From NCBI GenBank assembly GCA_002359735.1, contig DENS01000009.1, positions 62,001 through 126,000 of the forward strand: a DNA stretch of 64,000 bases, in the 5' to 3' direction. The notes beneath the pieces are model-generated. The model did not search any database. It saw only the letters and a list, made by a program, of their open reading frames with translations, and was not told the DNA's origin. This document shows, piece after piece, positions 44,927 through 53,875 of this stretch. Numbering within the stretch: position 1 is the stretch's first letter; each line of letters begins with the position of its first letter. The DNA is from Micavibrio sp. UBA2638. Its GTDB lineage: Bacteria; Pseudomonadota; Alphaproteobacteria; Micavibrionales; Micavibrionaceae. Made by a program: the position numbers and the translations under genes.

Positions 44927-45703
44927 TCATAATACCACGAATTCGTTGGTGAACCCACGCAAGGTTGCAATGATGCTTTGTGCGGCCAATACACTGGTCT
45001 TTGGGTTGGCCGGGTCGGGGCTATTTTGCACCTTTGCGGTGATCTGACTAAACTCGCTCTCTACTTGGATTTCATGAGAATTGAACCCTGTTTGTGGGTC
45101 CGCCCAGATTTCAACTTGCGTTTTCATTGCGCCTATTCCTGCAAGGCTAAGTGTGGCCGCGACATTGACGTTAGCGGGGAAGCCTTTTGATGCTTCCAAT
45201 GCGTTGCCGCTAAATAGCATTGTCTTTTCCTTTATGCTTGATAAATCGATATCATTTTCATCCACATAGGGGGCTGTGGAAAAACCCATTGGGGGTTTAG
45301 TTGATACTATTTTTGCTTTTTTTATCCCGATGTTTTTTAATGCATTTACGCCATCAAGTCCTATTAAAGCCCCAGATGGTACAATAATGCGACTTGTGGA
45401 TAATTCATGGGTTTTTAGAATATCAGGATACATGAGCAAAGCGCATGATGAGATGATCATGAGCTCTTTTCCTTGTTGCAGCACCGGGGTGCACAACTTT
45501 GGAACGATATCGGGTGGTAAACATTCTATAATTAAGTCGCATTTTTGAGCCATATCCTGAAAATTCAAATTGGGAACATTCCATTCTGGCTTATCTTGTA
45601 CATCTGAAATGGCATGAAGCTCATAGCCTGTAATACCATCTATCAGTGCATTACAAACCGACGTTCCAATGGCGCCTATTCCTGCTACTCCAACTTTTTT
45701 CAT
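44927..45703 (-). CDS. nadX: L-aspartate dehydrogenase
   Basis: NAD(P)-dependent oxidation of L-aspartate to iminoaspartate, an entry to NAD synthesis. A Rossmann start VGVAGIGAIGTSVCNAL is followed by LIIECLPPDIVPKL, IIVPSGALIGLDGVNAL, ISTKPPMGF-like (STKPPMGFSTA) and FPANVNVAATLSLAGIG. 258 residues is the family size. The ATG at 45701-45703 has a GGAG site; a longer frame to 45964 would overlap recO and lacks the family's sequence, so it is rejected. Divergent from recO across 87 bases. Confidence 0.88.
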   Translation of the reverse strand: MKKVGVAGIGAIGTSVCNALIDGITGYELHAISDVQDKPEWNVPNLNFQDMAQKCDLIIECLPPDIVPKLCTPVLQQGKELMIISSCALLMYPDILKTHELSTSRIIVPSGALIGLDGVNALKNIGIKKAKIVSTKPPMGFSTAPYVDENDIDLSSIKEKTMLFSGNALEASKGFPANVNVAATLSLAGIGAMKTQVEIWADPQTGFNSHEIQVESEFSQITAKVQNSPDPANPKTSVLAAQSIIATLRGFTNEFVVL

Positions 45704-45790
45704 GGTGCTCCTTTTTTCGTATCTCATTATTTTGTTAAAGAGTGTTTGTTCAGTCTGGTTTTTGCGACATGTTCGCACTAATCTATATGC

Positions 45791-46522
45791 ATGGAAAGAT
45801 GGGAAGATCAAGGCATAGTGCTTTCGGTAAGAGGCCATGGTGAAAATGGGGGCGTTGTTTCTCTGCTTACAGAAAATTATGGCCGTCATGCTGGTTATGT
45901 CCGCGGCGTTCGTTCGGCTAAGCTCCGCGGCGTTGTTGAGACGGGTAATCTTGTTGATGCGCACTGGCAGGCCCGTGTCAGTGATAATTTAGGATCGTTT
46001 ACGTTAGAGCCTGTCAAAAGTTATGGGCCACTATTTATGGACGATTCGATCAAGTTGGCTGCTTTGCAATCAGCGTGCGCTTTGTGTGATGAGGCGCTAC
46101 CGGAGCGGGAAGGGCATCCAGGGTTATATCATGGGCTTATTGCCCTGTTTGATGCACTAGATCTTAATGTCTGGCCAGCGGCGTATGTCATGTGGGAGAT
46201 TGCGTTTTTAAAAGAGCTGGGATTTTCACTTGATCTTCATAGCTGCGCCGGCGGCGGAAACAGTTCTACTTTGGCTTTTGTCTCGCCCAAAACGGGCCGA
46301 GCAGTGAGCCGCGAGGCTGGTGAACCTTACAAGGATAAACTTCTTAAGTTGCCCGAATTTCTAAAGCCTAATGGAGGAATTCCCGAGGATGAGGCGGCGG
46401 ACTTTTTGCTTGGATTAGAGTTAACTGGATATTTTCTGGAACACTGGGCCTTTACGCATCATACTAAAGGTGTGCCTCCGGCGCGCGTACGTTTTTTAAA
46501 TCGTATGTCTACTAAAGTGTAA
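45791..46522 (+). CDS. recO: DNA repair protein RecO
   Basis: Helps load RecA at gaps with RecF and RecR. 243 residues: N-terminal OB fold (GIVLSVRGHGENGGVVSLLTE region, YGRHAGYVRGVRSAK), central helical core (AYVMWEIAFLKELGFSLDLHSC) and C-terminal helix ending AFTHHTKGVPPARVRFL. The region around Cys at 156 keeps only one obvious zinc-type cysteine, so the zinc site may be absent. It precedes parC by 83 bases. Confidence 0.93.
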   Translation: MERWEDQGIVLSVRGHGENGGVVSLLTENYGRHAGYVRGVRSAKLRGVVETGNLVDAHWQARVSDNLGSFTLEPVKSYGPLFMDDSIKLAALQSACALCDEALPEREGHPGLYHGLIALFDALDLNVWPAAYVMWEIAFLKELGFSLDLHSCAGGGNSSTLAFVSPKTGRAVSREAGEPYKDKLLKLPEFLKPNGGIPEDEAADFLLGLELTGYFLEHWAFTHHTKGVPPARVRFLNRMSTKV

Positions 46523-46605
46523 TATATTCATTAATCACAGCTTTCTTGTATCACTTTCGTTGAAAACGCTTGCATAGAGCGCTTCCGCGCTTTAATTAAA
46601 AAAGT

Positions 46606-48837
46606 ATGACTGATGATGTGACTGCCGAAAATAAGATTGTTGACCAACCGTTCAGTGAAATTTTATCTGAACGCTATTTGTCTTATGCTCTATCTACGAT
46701 CATGAGCCGTTCTTTGCCGGATGTGCGTGATGGCATGAAACCGGTGCACAGGCGCCTGATGTATGCGATGTACCAGTTGAAACTGAATCCCGATACGGCA
46801 CCAAAAAAATCGGCCAGGGTTGTCGGTGATGTTATAGGTAAGTTTCACCCTCATGGTGATACGGCCGTTTATGACGCCATGGTGCGCTTGGCGCAAGATT
46901 TTGCTCAACGTTACCCACTGGTCGACGGACAAGGAAATTTTGGTAATATTGATGGTGATAATGCGGCCGCGATGCGTTATACTGAAGCGCGATTAACACG
47001 CGTTGCGCTTTTGCTTCTGGAGGGTATAGAGGAAAACGCTGTTGATTTTCGTCCTACCTATGATGGGTCCGAAAACGAACCAGTGGTCTTGCCGGGTGGT
47101 TTTCCTAATTTGCTGGCCAATGGGTCTTCCGGTATTGCGGTTGGTATGGCTACGAATATTCCTCCACATAATGTTGGTGAGTTGTGTGATGCAATGCAGC
47201 TTATGCTGGAAAAAGATGCCAGTGATGAAGAAATTGCCCAAATAGTCAAAGGGCCAGATTTCCCGACTGGCGGAACTTTGGTAGAGGACAGCAAGGATGT
47301 ACTGGAGGCATATCGCACCGGAAAGGGAGCTTTCCGCGTTCGCGCCAAATGGCATAAGGAAGAGCTTAAACAAGGGCTTTATCAAATTGTTGTGAGTGAA
47401 ATTCCCTATCAGGTTCAAAAATCAAAATTGATTGAGAAAATTGCTGATCTAATCAATGATAAAAAACTTCCTATGCTGGACGATGTCCGCGATGAATCTG
47501 CCGATGATGTTCGTCTTGTTCTTGTGCCCAAAAACCGTAATGTTGAGCCTGAAGTATTGATGGAGGCGCTGTTCCGCAATTCGGATCTTGAAAATCGCTT
47601 TAATATGAATATGAATGTTCTTGACGGTGGCGTAACTCCGCGTGTCATGGGGTTGAAAGAGGTTTTGCGTGCATGGATGGAGCATCAAAAAGAAGTTCTG
47701 GTTCGACGCTCTTCACACCGCCTTGAAAAAGTTTTGGCTCGTATTGAGGTGCTGGAAGGATATCTGATCGTCTATATGAATATAGATGAGGTCATTCGTA
47801 TTATTCGGTTTGAGGATGAACCTAAAATGAAGTTGATTGAGACATTCAACTTAACGGAAAACCAAGCTGAAGCCGTATTAAACTTGCGTTTGCGTCGATT
47901 GCACAAATTGGAAGAAATGGAAATCAAAGGGGAGCATGAGAAACTCTCCGCGGAGCGTGATGAGTTGCAAAAACTCATTGCGTCTGAAATGCGTCAGTGG
48001 ACCCGCATTAAAAAACAGATTGCAGCAATTAAAAAGGAATTCGGTCAAGATACAGAATTAGGGGCGCGCCGTACAATGATAGGGGCTGCGCCCGTGCCAA
48101 TGTCGATTGATATGGATGCCGTCATGATTGAGAAGGAACCAATCACTATTATTTGTTCTGATAAGGGATGGATAAAGGCGATGAAAGGCCATGGTCAGAA
48201 AGTTGACGATATTAAATATAAAGATGGTGATCGGGAGCGCTTTATCCTTGAGGCGCAAACAACCGATAAACTGCTTGTATTTGGGACCAATGGGCGCTTT
48301 TATACGCTGTCGTGTAATGATTTACCGCCCGGGCGTGGTTACGGGGAGCCAGTTCGTTTAATGGTCGACTTGCCTAACGAAGCCGATATTGCCAAAATAA
48401 TGCTTTTTGAAAGTGATTGCAGATTGTTGGTTGCGTCATCTGATGGCCGTGGTTTTCTTGTGAAATCGGATGACGTTTTGGCGCAAACAAAAAGCGGTAA
48501 GCAAATTCTTAATGTGTCTGGAAAGGTTGAAGCCAAGCTGTGCCAGTATATTCCAGGCCAGCATGATCATTTGGCGGTGATAGGTAAGAACAGAAAAATG
48601 TTGGTTTTTGCGCTTGAGGAGCTTCCTGAGATGACGCGCGGAAAAGGGGTTATATTGCAAAAATATAAGGATGGCGGCTTGTCGGATGCAAAGTCATTTG
48701 ATTTAGAGCAGGGGCTTGAATTTAAGTACGGTTCGGGAACCACACTTGTAGAAGAAGTTATGCCGTGGCTTGGAAAAAGAGCAAGTGCAGGGCGTTTGCC
48801 ACCCAACGGCTTTCCGAAGAATAACAAATTCGACTAA
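46606..48837 (+). CDS. parC: DNA topoisomerase IV subunit A
   Basis: Decatenates and relaxes DNA with ParE. Catalytic Tyr125 in AAMRYTEARLT; the quinolone-determining region reads HPHGDTAVYDAM with Thr86 and Asp90 at the E. coli Ser80/Glu84 positions. The winged-helix core RSLPDVRDGMKPVHRRLMYA (20-residue block) and the ParC-like length of 743 distinguish it from GyrA, which carries a GyrA box and is longer. The C-terminal beta-pinwheel blades are short. parE is not in this window. A hairpin past the stop may end transcription. Confidence 0.94.
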   Translation: MTDDVTAENKIVDQPFSEILSERYLSYALSTIMSRSLPDVRDGMKPVHRRLMYAMYQLKLNPDTAPKKSARVVGDVIGKFHPHGDTAVYDAMVRLAQDFAQRYPLVDGQGNFGNIDGDNAAAMRYTEARLTRVALLLLEGIEENAVDFRPTYDGSENEPVVLPGGFPNLLANGSSGIAVGMATNIPPHNVGELCDAMQLMLEKDASDEEIAQIVKGPDFPTGGTLVEDSKDVLEAYRTGKGAFRVRAKWHKEELKQGLYQIVVSEIPYQVQKSKLIEKIADLINDKKLPMLDDVRDESADDVRLVLVPKNRNVEPEVLMEALFRNSDLENRFNMNMNVLDGGVTPRVMGLKEVLRAWMEHQKEVLVRRSSHRLEKVLARIEVLEGYLIVYMNIDEVIRIIRFEDEPKMKLIETFNLTENQAEAVLNLRLRRLHKLEEMEIKGEHEKLSAERDELQKLIASEMRQWTRIKKQIAAIKKEFGQDTELGARRTMIGAAPVPMSIDMDAVMIEKEPITIICSDKGWIKAMKGHGQKVDDIKYKDGDRERFILEAQTTDKLLVFGTNGRFYTLSCNDLPPGRGYGEPVRLMVDLPNEADIAKIMLFESDCRLLVASSDGRGFLVKSDDVLAQTKSGKQILNVSGKVEAKLCQYIPGQHDHLAVIGKNRKMLVFALEELPEMTRGKGVILQKYKDGGLSDAKSFDLEQGLEFKYGSGTTLVEEVMPWLGKRASAGRLPPNGFPKNNKFD

Positions 48838-48874
48838 TTGTAATAACTTTTTACTTTAACAAATACGCCAGGAA

Positions 48875-49870
48875 CTAGGGAAATTCAATTTTCCCTGGTG
48901 TTTTTCTGAAGGTCCCAACCGGAACCTCTGGTGCGGCGGGCGATCCATAGCTTTCGCCATCGTCTTCGTCGTTACCAGTAAGATTTTCATAGTTTTCAGG
49001 ATTTGTTAGCTCTTCACGCAATAAGATAAGTGTAATGCGCCGGTTGCGCGGATCAGTCGAATCTTCTGTAATTAGCAGCTCCGTATCAGCTTTTCCCATG
49101 ACATTGTTTAATCGTTCTTTCGGTAAGTTTGCATCCAGCATAACGCGGCGACTGGCGTTTGCACGGTCAGATGATAGTTCCCAGTTTGTGTAATCCGCTC
49201 CGGATCCATATGGAACACTGTCCGTGTGGCCTCTAACCGATATTTCGTTATCTAGCGGGTCAATGACTTTTGTAATGGCGGTCAGCAAGTCACGTGTTTT
49301 TTGATACATCTGCGCTGAACCGCTCGGGAACATTGGTTCACCTTCACGGTCAATGATCTGGATACGCAGTCCTTCGGGGGTCATATCGATCATCAGGTTT
49401 TTCATGAGCCCCTTAAGCTCCGGAGAATTGGCAATGGCCCGTTTTAAATCACGTTCAGCCTTTTTAAATTCACGCTCTTCTTTTTTTCGCTTTTTTTCTT
49501 TGGCCGCTTCTTCTTTTGCATTTTTTGATTGTGACTGGCCTTTCGTGGCGGCGGGGGAAGGGCGCGGTGCGTTGATGGGCTGAGCCATTGTGGCCATTGA
49601 GCCAGTCGGGGACATGCTTAAACCGCCAAGTATACCACCTGCACCGCTTTCTGATTGTGAGACCTTCGGATGCGTCGGGTCAAAATAGTTCGATATAGCG
49701 TTTTTTTGCTCTTCCGTTGTAACGTTTAAGAGCCATAGCAATAAGAAAAAGGCCATCATGGCGGTCACAAAATCTGCGTAGGCTACTTTCCAGGCGCCAC
49801 CATGGTGCCCGTGGCCCTTGTTGATTTTCTTGATAATAATGGGCTGTTCGCTACTGTCTTCTTCTGCCAT
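48875..49870 (-). CDS. motB: Flagellar motor protein MotB
   Basis: Stator subunit that anchors the motor to the wall. The single N-terminal membrane helix holds the proton-path Asp in VAYADFVTAMMAFFLLLWLL; a flexible, Lys/Glu-rich plug/linker (100-155) follows; the OmpA-type peptidoglycan-binding domain at about 190-280 has ISVRGHTDSVPYG and SSDRANASRRVML, and it ends in a Pro/Glu-rich tail. The 331 residues suit proton-driven alphaproteobacterial MotB. Downstream of motA by 29 bases on the same strand. Confidence 0.94.
   Translation of the reverse strand: MAEEDSSEQPIIIKKINKGHGHHGGAWKVAYADFVTAMMAFFLLLWLLNVTTEEQKNAISNYFDPTHPKVSQSESGAGGILGGLSMSPTGSMATMAQPINAPRPSPAATKGQSQSKNAKEEAAKEKKRKKEEREFKKAERDLKRAIANSPELKGLMKNLMIDMTPEGLRIQIIDREGEPMFPSGSAQMYQKTRDLLTAITKVIDPLDNEISVRGHTDSVPYGSGADYTNWELSSDRANASRRVMLDANLPKERLNNVMGKADTELLITEDSTDPRNRRITLILLREELTNPENYENLTGNDEDDGESYGSPAAPEVPVGTFRKTPGKIEFP
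48877..48905 (+). terminator. Probable terminator of parC
   Basis: AGGGAAA at 48877-48883 pairs with TTTCCCT at 48890-48896 with a 6-base loop, followed by GGTG and TTTTT at 48901-48905. It lies 40 bases past the parC stop and within the 3' end of the convergent motB. Confidence 0.45.
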
Positions 49871-49899
49871 TCTTTTGCTTCGTTACTTATTTGTTTCTA

Positions 49900-50787
49900 T
49901 TACGGCGGAGGGAGCTCATTTAAAACTTCTTCAAGTTCCATAAATGTGGGCTGCACATCATGGGGTAGGAATTTACGTGCAAATTCTACGGCGACTTGCG
50001 GGGCCGCCCCATTCAGGAAGGCAATAATGGCCACTTTCATGCATTTATAGTACATAACCTCTGTATTTGCTTTGACGGTCATTGCGCCAGCAATCGGGGC
50101 AACCATACCGTATGAGAGCCAAACCCCGAGGAAAGTTCCGACTAGCGCGCCGCCGATCATTTTCCCCAAAACCTCTGGTGGTTCCGAGATCGAAGCCATG
50201 GTTTTGATAACGCCAAGAACCGCCGCAACAATACCAAGGGCGGGAATACCATCGGCCATGGTCTGTACGGCATGGCCCGGGTGCCCTTCATGTTCAGATA
50301 AGGTTTCAATCTCCATATCCATCAGCGCTTCTAACTCAAACGGATTTTCGTTGCCGAGCGATATAATTCGCAGATAATCACAGAAAAACACAATGGCATG
50401 GTGATTGTGCTGGAATTTTGGGAAGCGTCCGAAAAGTTCACTATCATGTGAATTTTCGATATGTTGCTCTAATGCCAACCACCCTTTTGTCCGTGCAAGT
50501 TTGAAAACAGTGAAGAGCATGCTCAGAAGCTCAATATAGTCTTCTTTGTTATAGGCGTGCGGTTTGGTTAAGGCGCCTAGATATTTGATCGTTCCCTTAA
50601 TGGTGGGACCGTCATTCGCAACTAAAAATGCGGCAACAGCACAGCCGAAAATAATAACAAATTCGCCCGGTACGGCCTTCAGGATCATCATCATCAAGTA
50701 CATGAATTGATCAACCTTGAAACCCATTGCGATTAAAAGGCCGCCGAAGGTACATAGGAATACAAGTAAAAGACCGACAATTTTCAT
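49900..50787 (-). CDS. motA: Flagellar motor protein MotA
   Basis: Inner-membrane partner of MotB. 295 residues with four hydrophobic segments (about 3-20, 25-50, 175-195, 205-225) and conserved blocks MGFKVDQFMYLMMMILKA near the start, ADGIPALGIVAAVLGVIKTM and FLGVWLSYGMVAPIAGAM. The region upstream contains a TTAA-N7-TTAA box at 50856-50870. First gene of motA-motB. Confidence 0.95.
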   Translation of the reverse strand: MKIVGLLLVFLCTFGGLLIAMGFKVDQFMYLMMMILKAVPGEFVIIFGCAVAAFLVANDGPTIKGTIKYLGALTKPHAYNKEDYIELLSMLFTVFKLARTKGWLALEQHIENSHDSELFGRFPKFQHNHHAIVFFCDYLRIISLGNENPFELEALMDMEIETLSEHEGHPGHAVQTMADGIPALGIVAAVLGVIKTMASISEPPEVLGKMIGGALVGTFLGVWLSYGMVAPIAGAMTVKANTEVMYYKCMKVAIIAFLNGAAPQVAVEFARKFLPHDVQPTFMELEEVLNELPPP

Positions 50788-50855
50788 AGTAAGTAAAGTG
50801 CCCCGGTTGGTGTGTTTTAGTGATGTCTTTGTATAAGTATAATCTTCAATAAGGG

Positions 50856-50870
50856 TTAATAGTGATTTAA
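50856..50870. promoter_or_regulatory. Candidate CtrA-binding box upstream of motA
   Basis: TTAA-TAGTGAT-TTAA, matching the CtrA consensus TTAA-N7-TTAA exactly in spacing, 69-83 bases upstream of the motA ATG. CtrA controls flagellar genes in many alphaproteobacteria. It is a chance match in principle, so confirm by CtrA binding data. Confidence 0.55.
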
Positions 50871-50985
50871 CGCTGCGTAGATTTAAACTTATTCATAGAG
50901 ACCAGTTTGTATCATTGTTATTGTGTGCTTTTTTCTAATATTGTTCAAGTCATGATGATGATGAAGGTGTGATAAAATTGTATTA

Positions 50986-52623
50986 TTACAATTTCTTAAG
51001 TTCTTCGATGGGGAGATAGTCCGGTTTGTTATGTGGCTTACCAAATAAATACCCTTGGCCATAATCAACGCCAAGCTCCCTTAAGGCTTTGAATTGTTCT
51101 TTATCTTCCACAAATTCAGCGACGACCTTGATGCCCAGATCTTTCGCCATTTGCGTTAGGTTTTTTATCATGGTCAGATCGCGTTGCGATGATAGTATTT
51201 TACGAATGTATTTCCCGTCGATTTTTAAATGGTCCACTTCCAGTTCTTGCAAATATTGGAATGATGCAGAGCCAGCACCAAAATCATCCAAAGCAACTTG
51301 ATATCCATCTTCTTTCAGTGCGTTTATAAAATGGTTTACCTTATCTAGATCTGTAATATGCGACGATTCCGTTATCTCGAACATTAAACGGTTCTTGAGA
51401 TTACTGTCTTTTTGCAGCATGCTTTTCAGTTTTTCACAGAAGATTTCATCCTGAATGGATTGTCCGGAAAGATTAACGGAAAAACGCGCTTTTGTACCTC
51501 CGGCCTTAAAGCTAACGAAATTAATGGCGCGCTCGCAAACAGCAATATCAAAATCCGCAGCCATTCCGACATCTTCGCCAAACATGACCCATTCCAATGT
51601 GTCTCCCTCTTCAAAGCGGCAAAGAATTTCATAGTGGCTGGCCTCTAATGTATTTAAGTCTACGATAGGTTGAAAAAACAAATTAAAATTTGTTCTTTCT
51701 ATAATGCTCTGGAATTCTTTCATACGTTGTGCATTGGCGCTGACATATGATTTGAGGCCAGAATTCAGTGTTTCAATTGTCAGTTCGGTTCCCTTGCGTT
51801 CAAACTCATGAATGGTATAAAGCAAAGCACGCGACGCATCGCGTTCGCTCATGTCCGATAGATCCGAGGTCACGGTTTTTGATTGCACGTCAAAGCCGGC
51901 CCCTGTGGGGTCCTGCTCTTGCGCAAGTTCTTTAATTTGTGTGAGTAGTGCCTCTGGTTCAACATCCTTGTCGTGAATAAGGCTGAATTTATCTTTATCA
52001 ATTTGTGATGCGGTATGACCATCGGCAGATTTCGAGAGCAACAGCTCAGATATTGAATCTGTAAAGGCGTTCCAAGCCTCTGGCCCTAGTCTTTGTATAT
52101 CCTCTGGCGTTGCGCCGAGCTCAAACATTGTCAGATCAACATCTTGTCCAAGGGATTGGGCAACATTAAGGGCGTCCATTGCGGCATCAATAAAATCGTC
52201 CTTGCTCAGAACAGTGGCTTCGTTTTGGGTGCGTACGCCCTCACCGATGCGTGCCATCATCATATTGCTATGACCAACAGTGAGATAGAATTTGTCACTA
52301 TCTGGCATGATAATGCCGGTTACAACAGCCTTTTTCCCATCGCTGATTTCTTTATTTAAAGTGACCAGGATGGGGCCGCAACGAATAACAGGCTTTGCCC
52401 GCGTCAACAATGATCTAAGCACCGGGCGGTCAATGGGGGAGAACAATTCAAGCCATTCTTTACCTATAAGGGTTTTGTCGTCAACACCTATGATACCCTT
52501 GGCTGCCCCCAAGGCGTATATTATTTTGCCGTCACCTGATACTTCTATAAACAGATCCGCTGAAGCAAAGGAAAATGCCAGAAATTGATCGCGTTGTTTT
52601 TTGAGGCCTTTATCGTCCGCCAT
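50986..52623 (-). CDS. EAL-domain protein with N-terminal PAS-like region (c-di-GMP phosphodiesterase)
   Basis: 545 residues, no membrane segment. The N-terminal 110 residues look like a PAS fold (FLAFSFASADLFIEVSGDGKI start, YALGAAKGIIGVDD), a helical linker follows, then an EAL domain from about 305: YEILCR with Glu332 at the EAL position, SVNLSG, EITES, LDDFGAGSAS, HLKIDGKYIR, VVAEFVED and DYGQGYLFGKP. The motif is EIL instead of EAL, but metal and catalytic residues (E, N, E, D, D, K, E, Q) appear kept, so cleavage of c-di-GMP is plausible. It lies upstream of motA on the same strand, a 198-base gap away, which suggests motility control. Confidence 0.85.
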   Translation of the reverse strand: MADDKGLKKQRDQFLAFSFASADLFIEVSGDGKIIYALGAAKGIIGVDDKTLIGKEWLELFSPIDRPVLRSLLTRAKPVIRCGPILVTLNKEISDGKKAVVTGIIMPDSDKFYLTVGHSNMMMARIGEGVRTQNEATVLSKDDFIDAAMDALNVAQSLGQDVDLTMFELGATPEDIQRLGPEAWNAFTDSISELLLSKSADGHTASQIDKDKFSLIHDKDVEPEALLTQIKELAQEQDPTGAGFDVQSKTVTSDLSDMSERDASRALLYTIHEFERKGTELTIETLNSGLKSYVSANAQRMKEFQSIIERTNFNLFFQPIVDLNTLEASHYEILCRFEEGDTLEWVMFGEDVGMAADFDIAVCERAINFVSFKAGGTKARFSVNLSGQSIQDEIFCEKLKSMLQKDSNLKNRLMFEITESSHITDLDKVNHFINALKEDGYQVALDDFGAGSASFQYLQELEVDHLKIDGKYIRKILSSQRDLTMIKNLTQMAKDLGIKVVAEFVEDKEQFKALRELGVDYGQGYLFGKPHNKPDYLPIEELKKL

Positions 52624-52724
52624 GTGCTCTATATTTATCTTATTATTTATTTTCTTTATTTCTCTAAATAAGATAACACAAATATTTTAATAAAATATGA
52701 CGTTTTTATGCTTTTAATTATTTT

Positions 52725-53783
52725 TTATTTATCAAGTAATTGCGCAACGTCCATGGCGGAATACGTTATAATTCCGTCGCTTCCTGCGCGTTTAAAGCAC
52801 ATCATTTGTTCCATGATGGTTGCTTCATAGTCCAGCCATCCTTTTTCCGCTGCAGCCTTCAACATCGCATACTCTCCGCTGACGTGGTAGGCAAAGGTTG
52901 GCATTTGGAACTCATCTTTAACGGCCTTAATTATGTCCAGATATGGTAAACCGGGTTTAACCATCAACATGTCAGCGCCCTCTTGTAGATCTAATGCTGC
53001 TTCTCGCAAGGCTTCTCGGGCGTTTGCCGGGTCCATCTGATAGGCTTTTCGATCACTTTGCATTGTGACCTGGTTCCCGTCATGACCTAGTGAACAGCCA
53101 GCAGCTTCACGAAATGGTCCGTAATGTGATGATGCGTATTTTACGGCATATGAAAGCAGCGGGATATCCGCATAGCCGCTGGTGTCCAATGAGTGTCTTA
53201 ATGCCCCAATCATACCGTCCATCATCCCGGACGGTGCAAGAATGTCAGCCCCCGAGCGGGCCGCGATTATGGCCTGCTCCGCAATAATAGAGAGGGTTTT
53301 ATCATTGTCCGGTGCGCCATCATGGGCCAAAGGCCCACAATGCCCGTGGTCAGTATATTCGCATAGGCATATATCTGCGATAACCTGAATATCCGGTGCG
53401 GCATTTTTTGCTTTTTGTATCATGCGGGAAAATAACCCGTTCATTTTTAAGGAATCTGTTCCTTGGGCATCTTTATGATGGGATACACCAAATAAAATGA
53501 TTGTATTGATCCCGGCTTGCTGAATGTCTTTGACCCGGGAGGCCAGGCTGGATTCGCTTTCGCGAAATACCCCGGGAAGGGATCCAATAGGGCTACGTTC
53601 TTTTGTTTCTTCCTCTACGAAAATTGGTTGAATGAGATCGTTTTTTGTTAATGTGTTTTCTCTTACCATAGCTCGTATCGAGGCATTTTTGCGCAACCGG
53701 CGCATCCGCGTTGCCGGAAATGCCCCTTTGCATTTGCCTGTGGAGCTTTCAGTAAATAGTGGTCTTGTTTCTTTTTGGCTCAT
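52725..53783 (-). CDS. hemB: Delta-aminolevulinic acid dehydratase (porphobilinogen synthase)
   Basis: Condenses two 5-aminolevulinate to porphobilinogen for haem. 352 residues with the active-site lysines in LLSYAVKYASSHYGPFREA and GADMLMVKPGLPYLDI, and the zinc motif DICLCEYTDHGHCG (Asp137, Cys139, Cys141, Cys149), which indicates the zinc-dependent class rather than the magnesium type with Asp/Ala replacing cysteines. It lies downstream of the divergent enoyl-CoA hydratase-family gene at 53876. Confidence 0.96.
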   Translation of the reverse strand: MSQKETRPLFTESSTGKCKGAFPATRMRRLRKNASIRAMVRENTLTKNDLIQPIFVEEETKERSPIGSLPGVFRESESSLASRVKDIQQAGINTIILFGVSHHKDAQGTDSLKMNGLFSRMIQKAKNAAPDIQVIADICLCEYTDHGHCGPLAHDGAPDNDKTLSIIAEQAIIAARSGADILAPSGMMDGMIGALRHSLDTSGYADIPLLSYAVKYASSHYGPFREAAGCSLGHDGNQVTMQSDRKAYQMDPANAREALREAALDLQEGADMLMVKPGLPYLDIIKAVKDEFQMPTFAYHVSGEYAMLKAAAEKGWLDYEATIMEQMMCFKRAGSDGIITYSAMDVAQLLDK

Positions 53784-53875
53784 GGTACACTTTTGTTTGC
53801 TAGCGAAGGAATGGAAACATATCCTTGTTTGTGTATATTTTATATTTGTCTTTCTACTTAGAACAGTGTGGCCAT

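Noticed and set aside
45704..45964. N-terminal extension of nadX into recO
   Set aside because: It overlaps the recO start, lacks family sequence, and the ATG at 45703 has a good GGAG site.
53825..53875. Upstream start for the crotonase-family gene
   Set aside because: Adds a hydrophobic leader not seen in the family; the ATG at 53876 opens just before the conserved domain.
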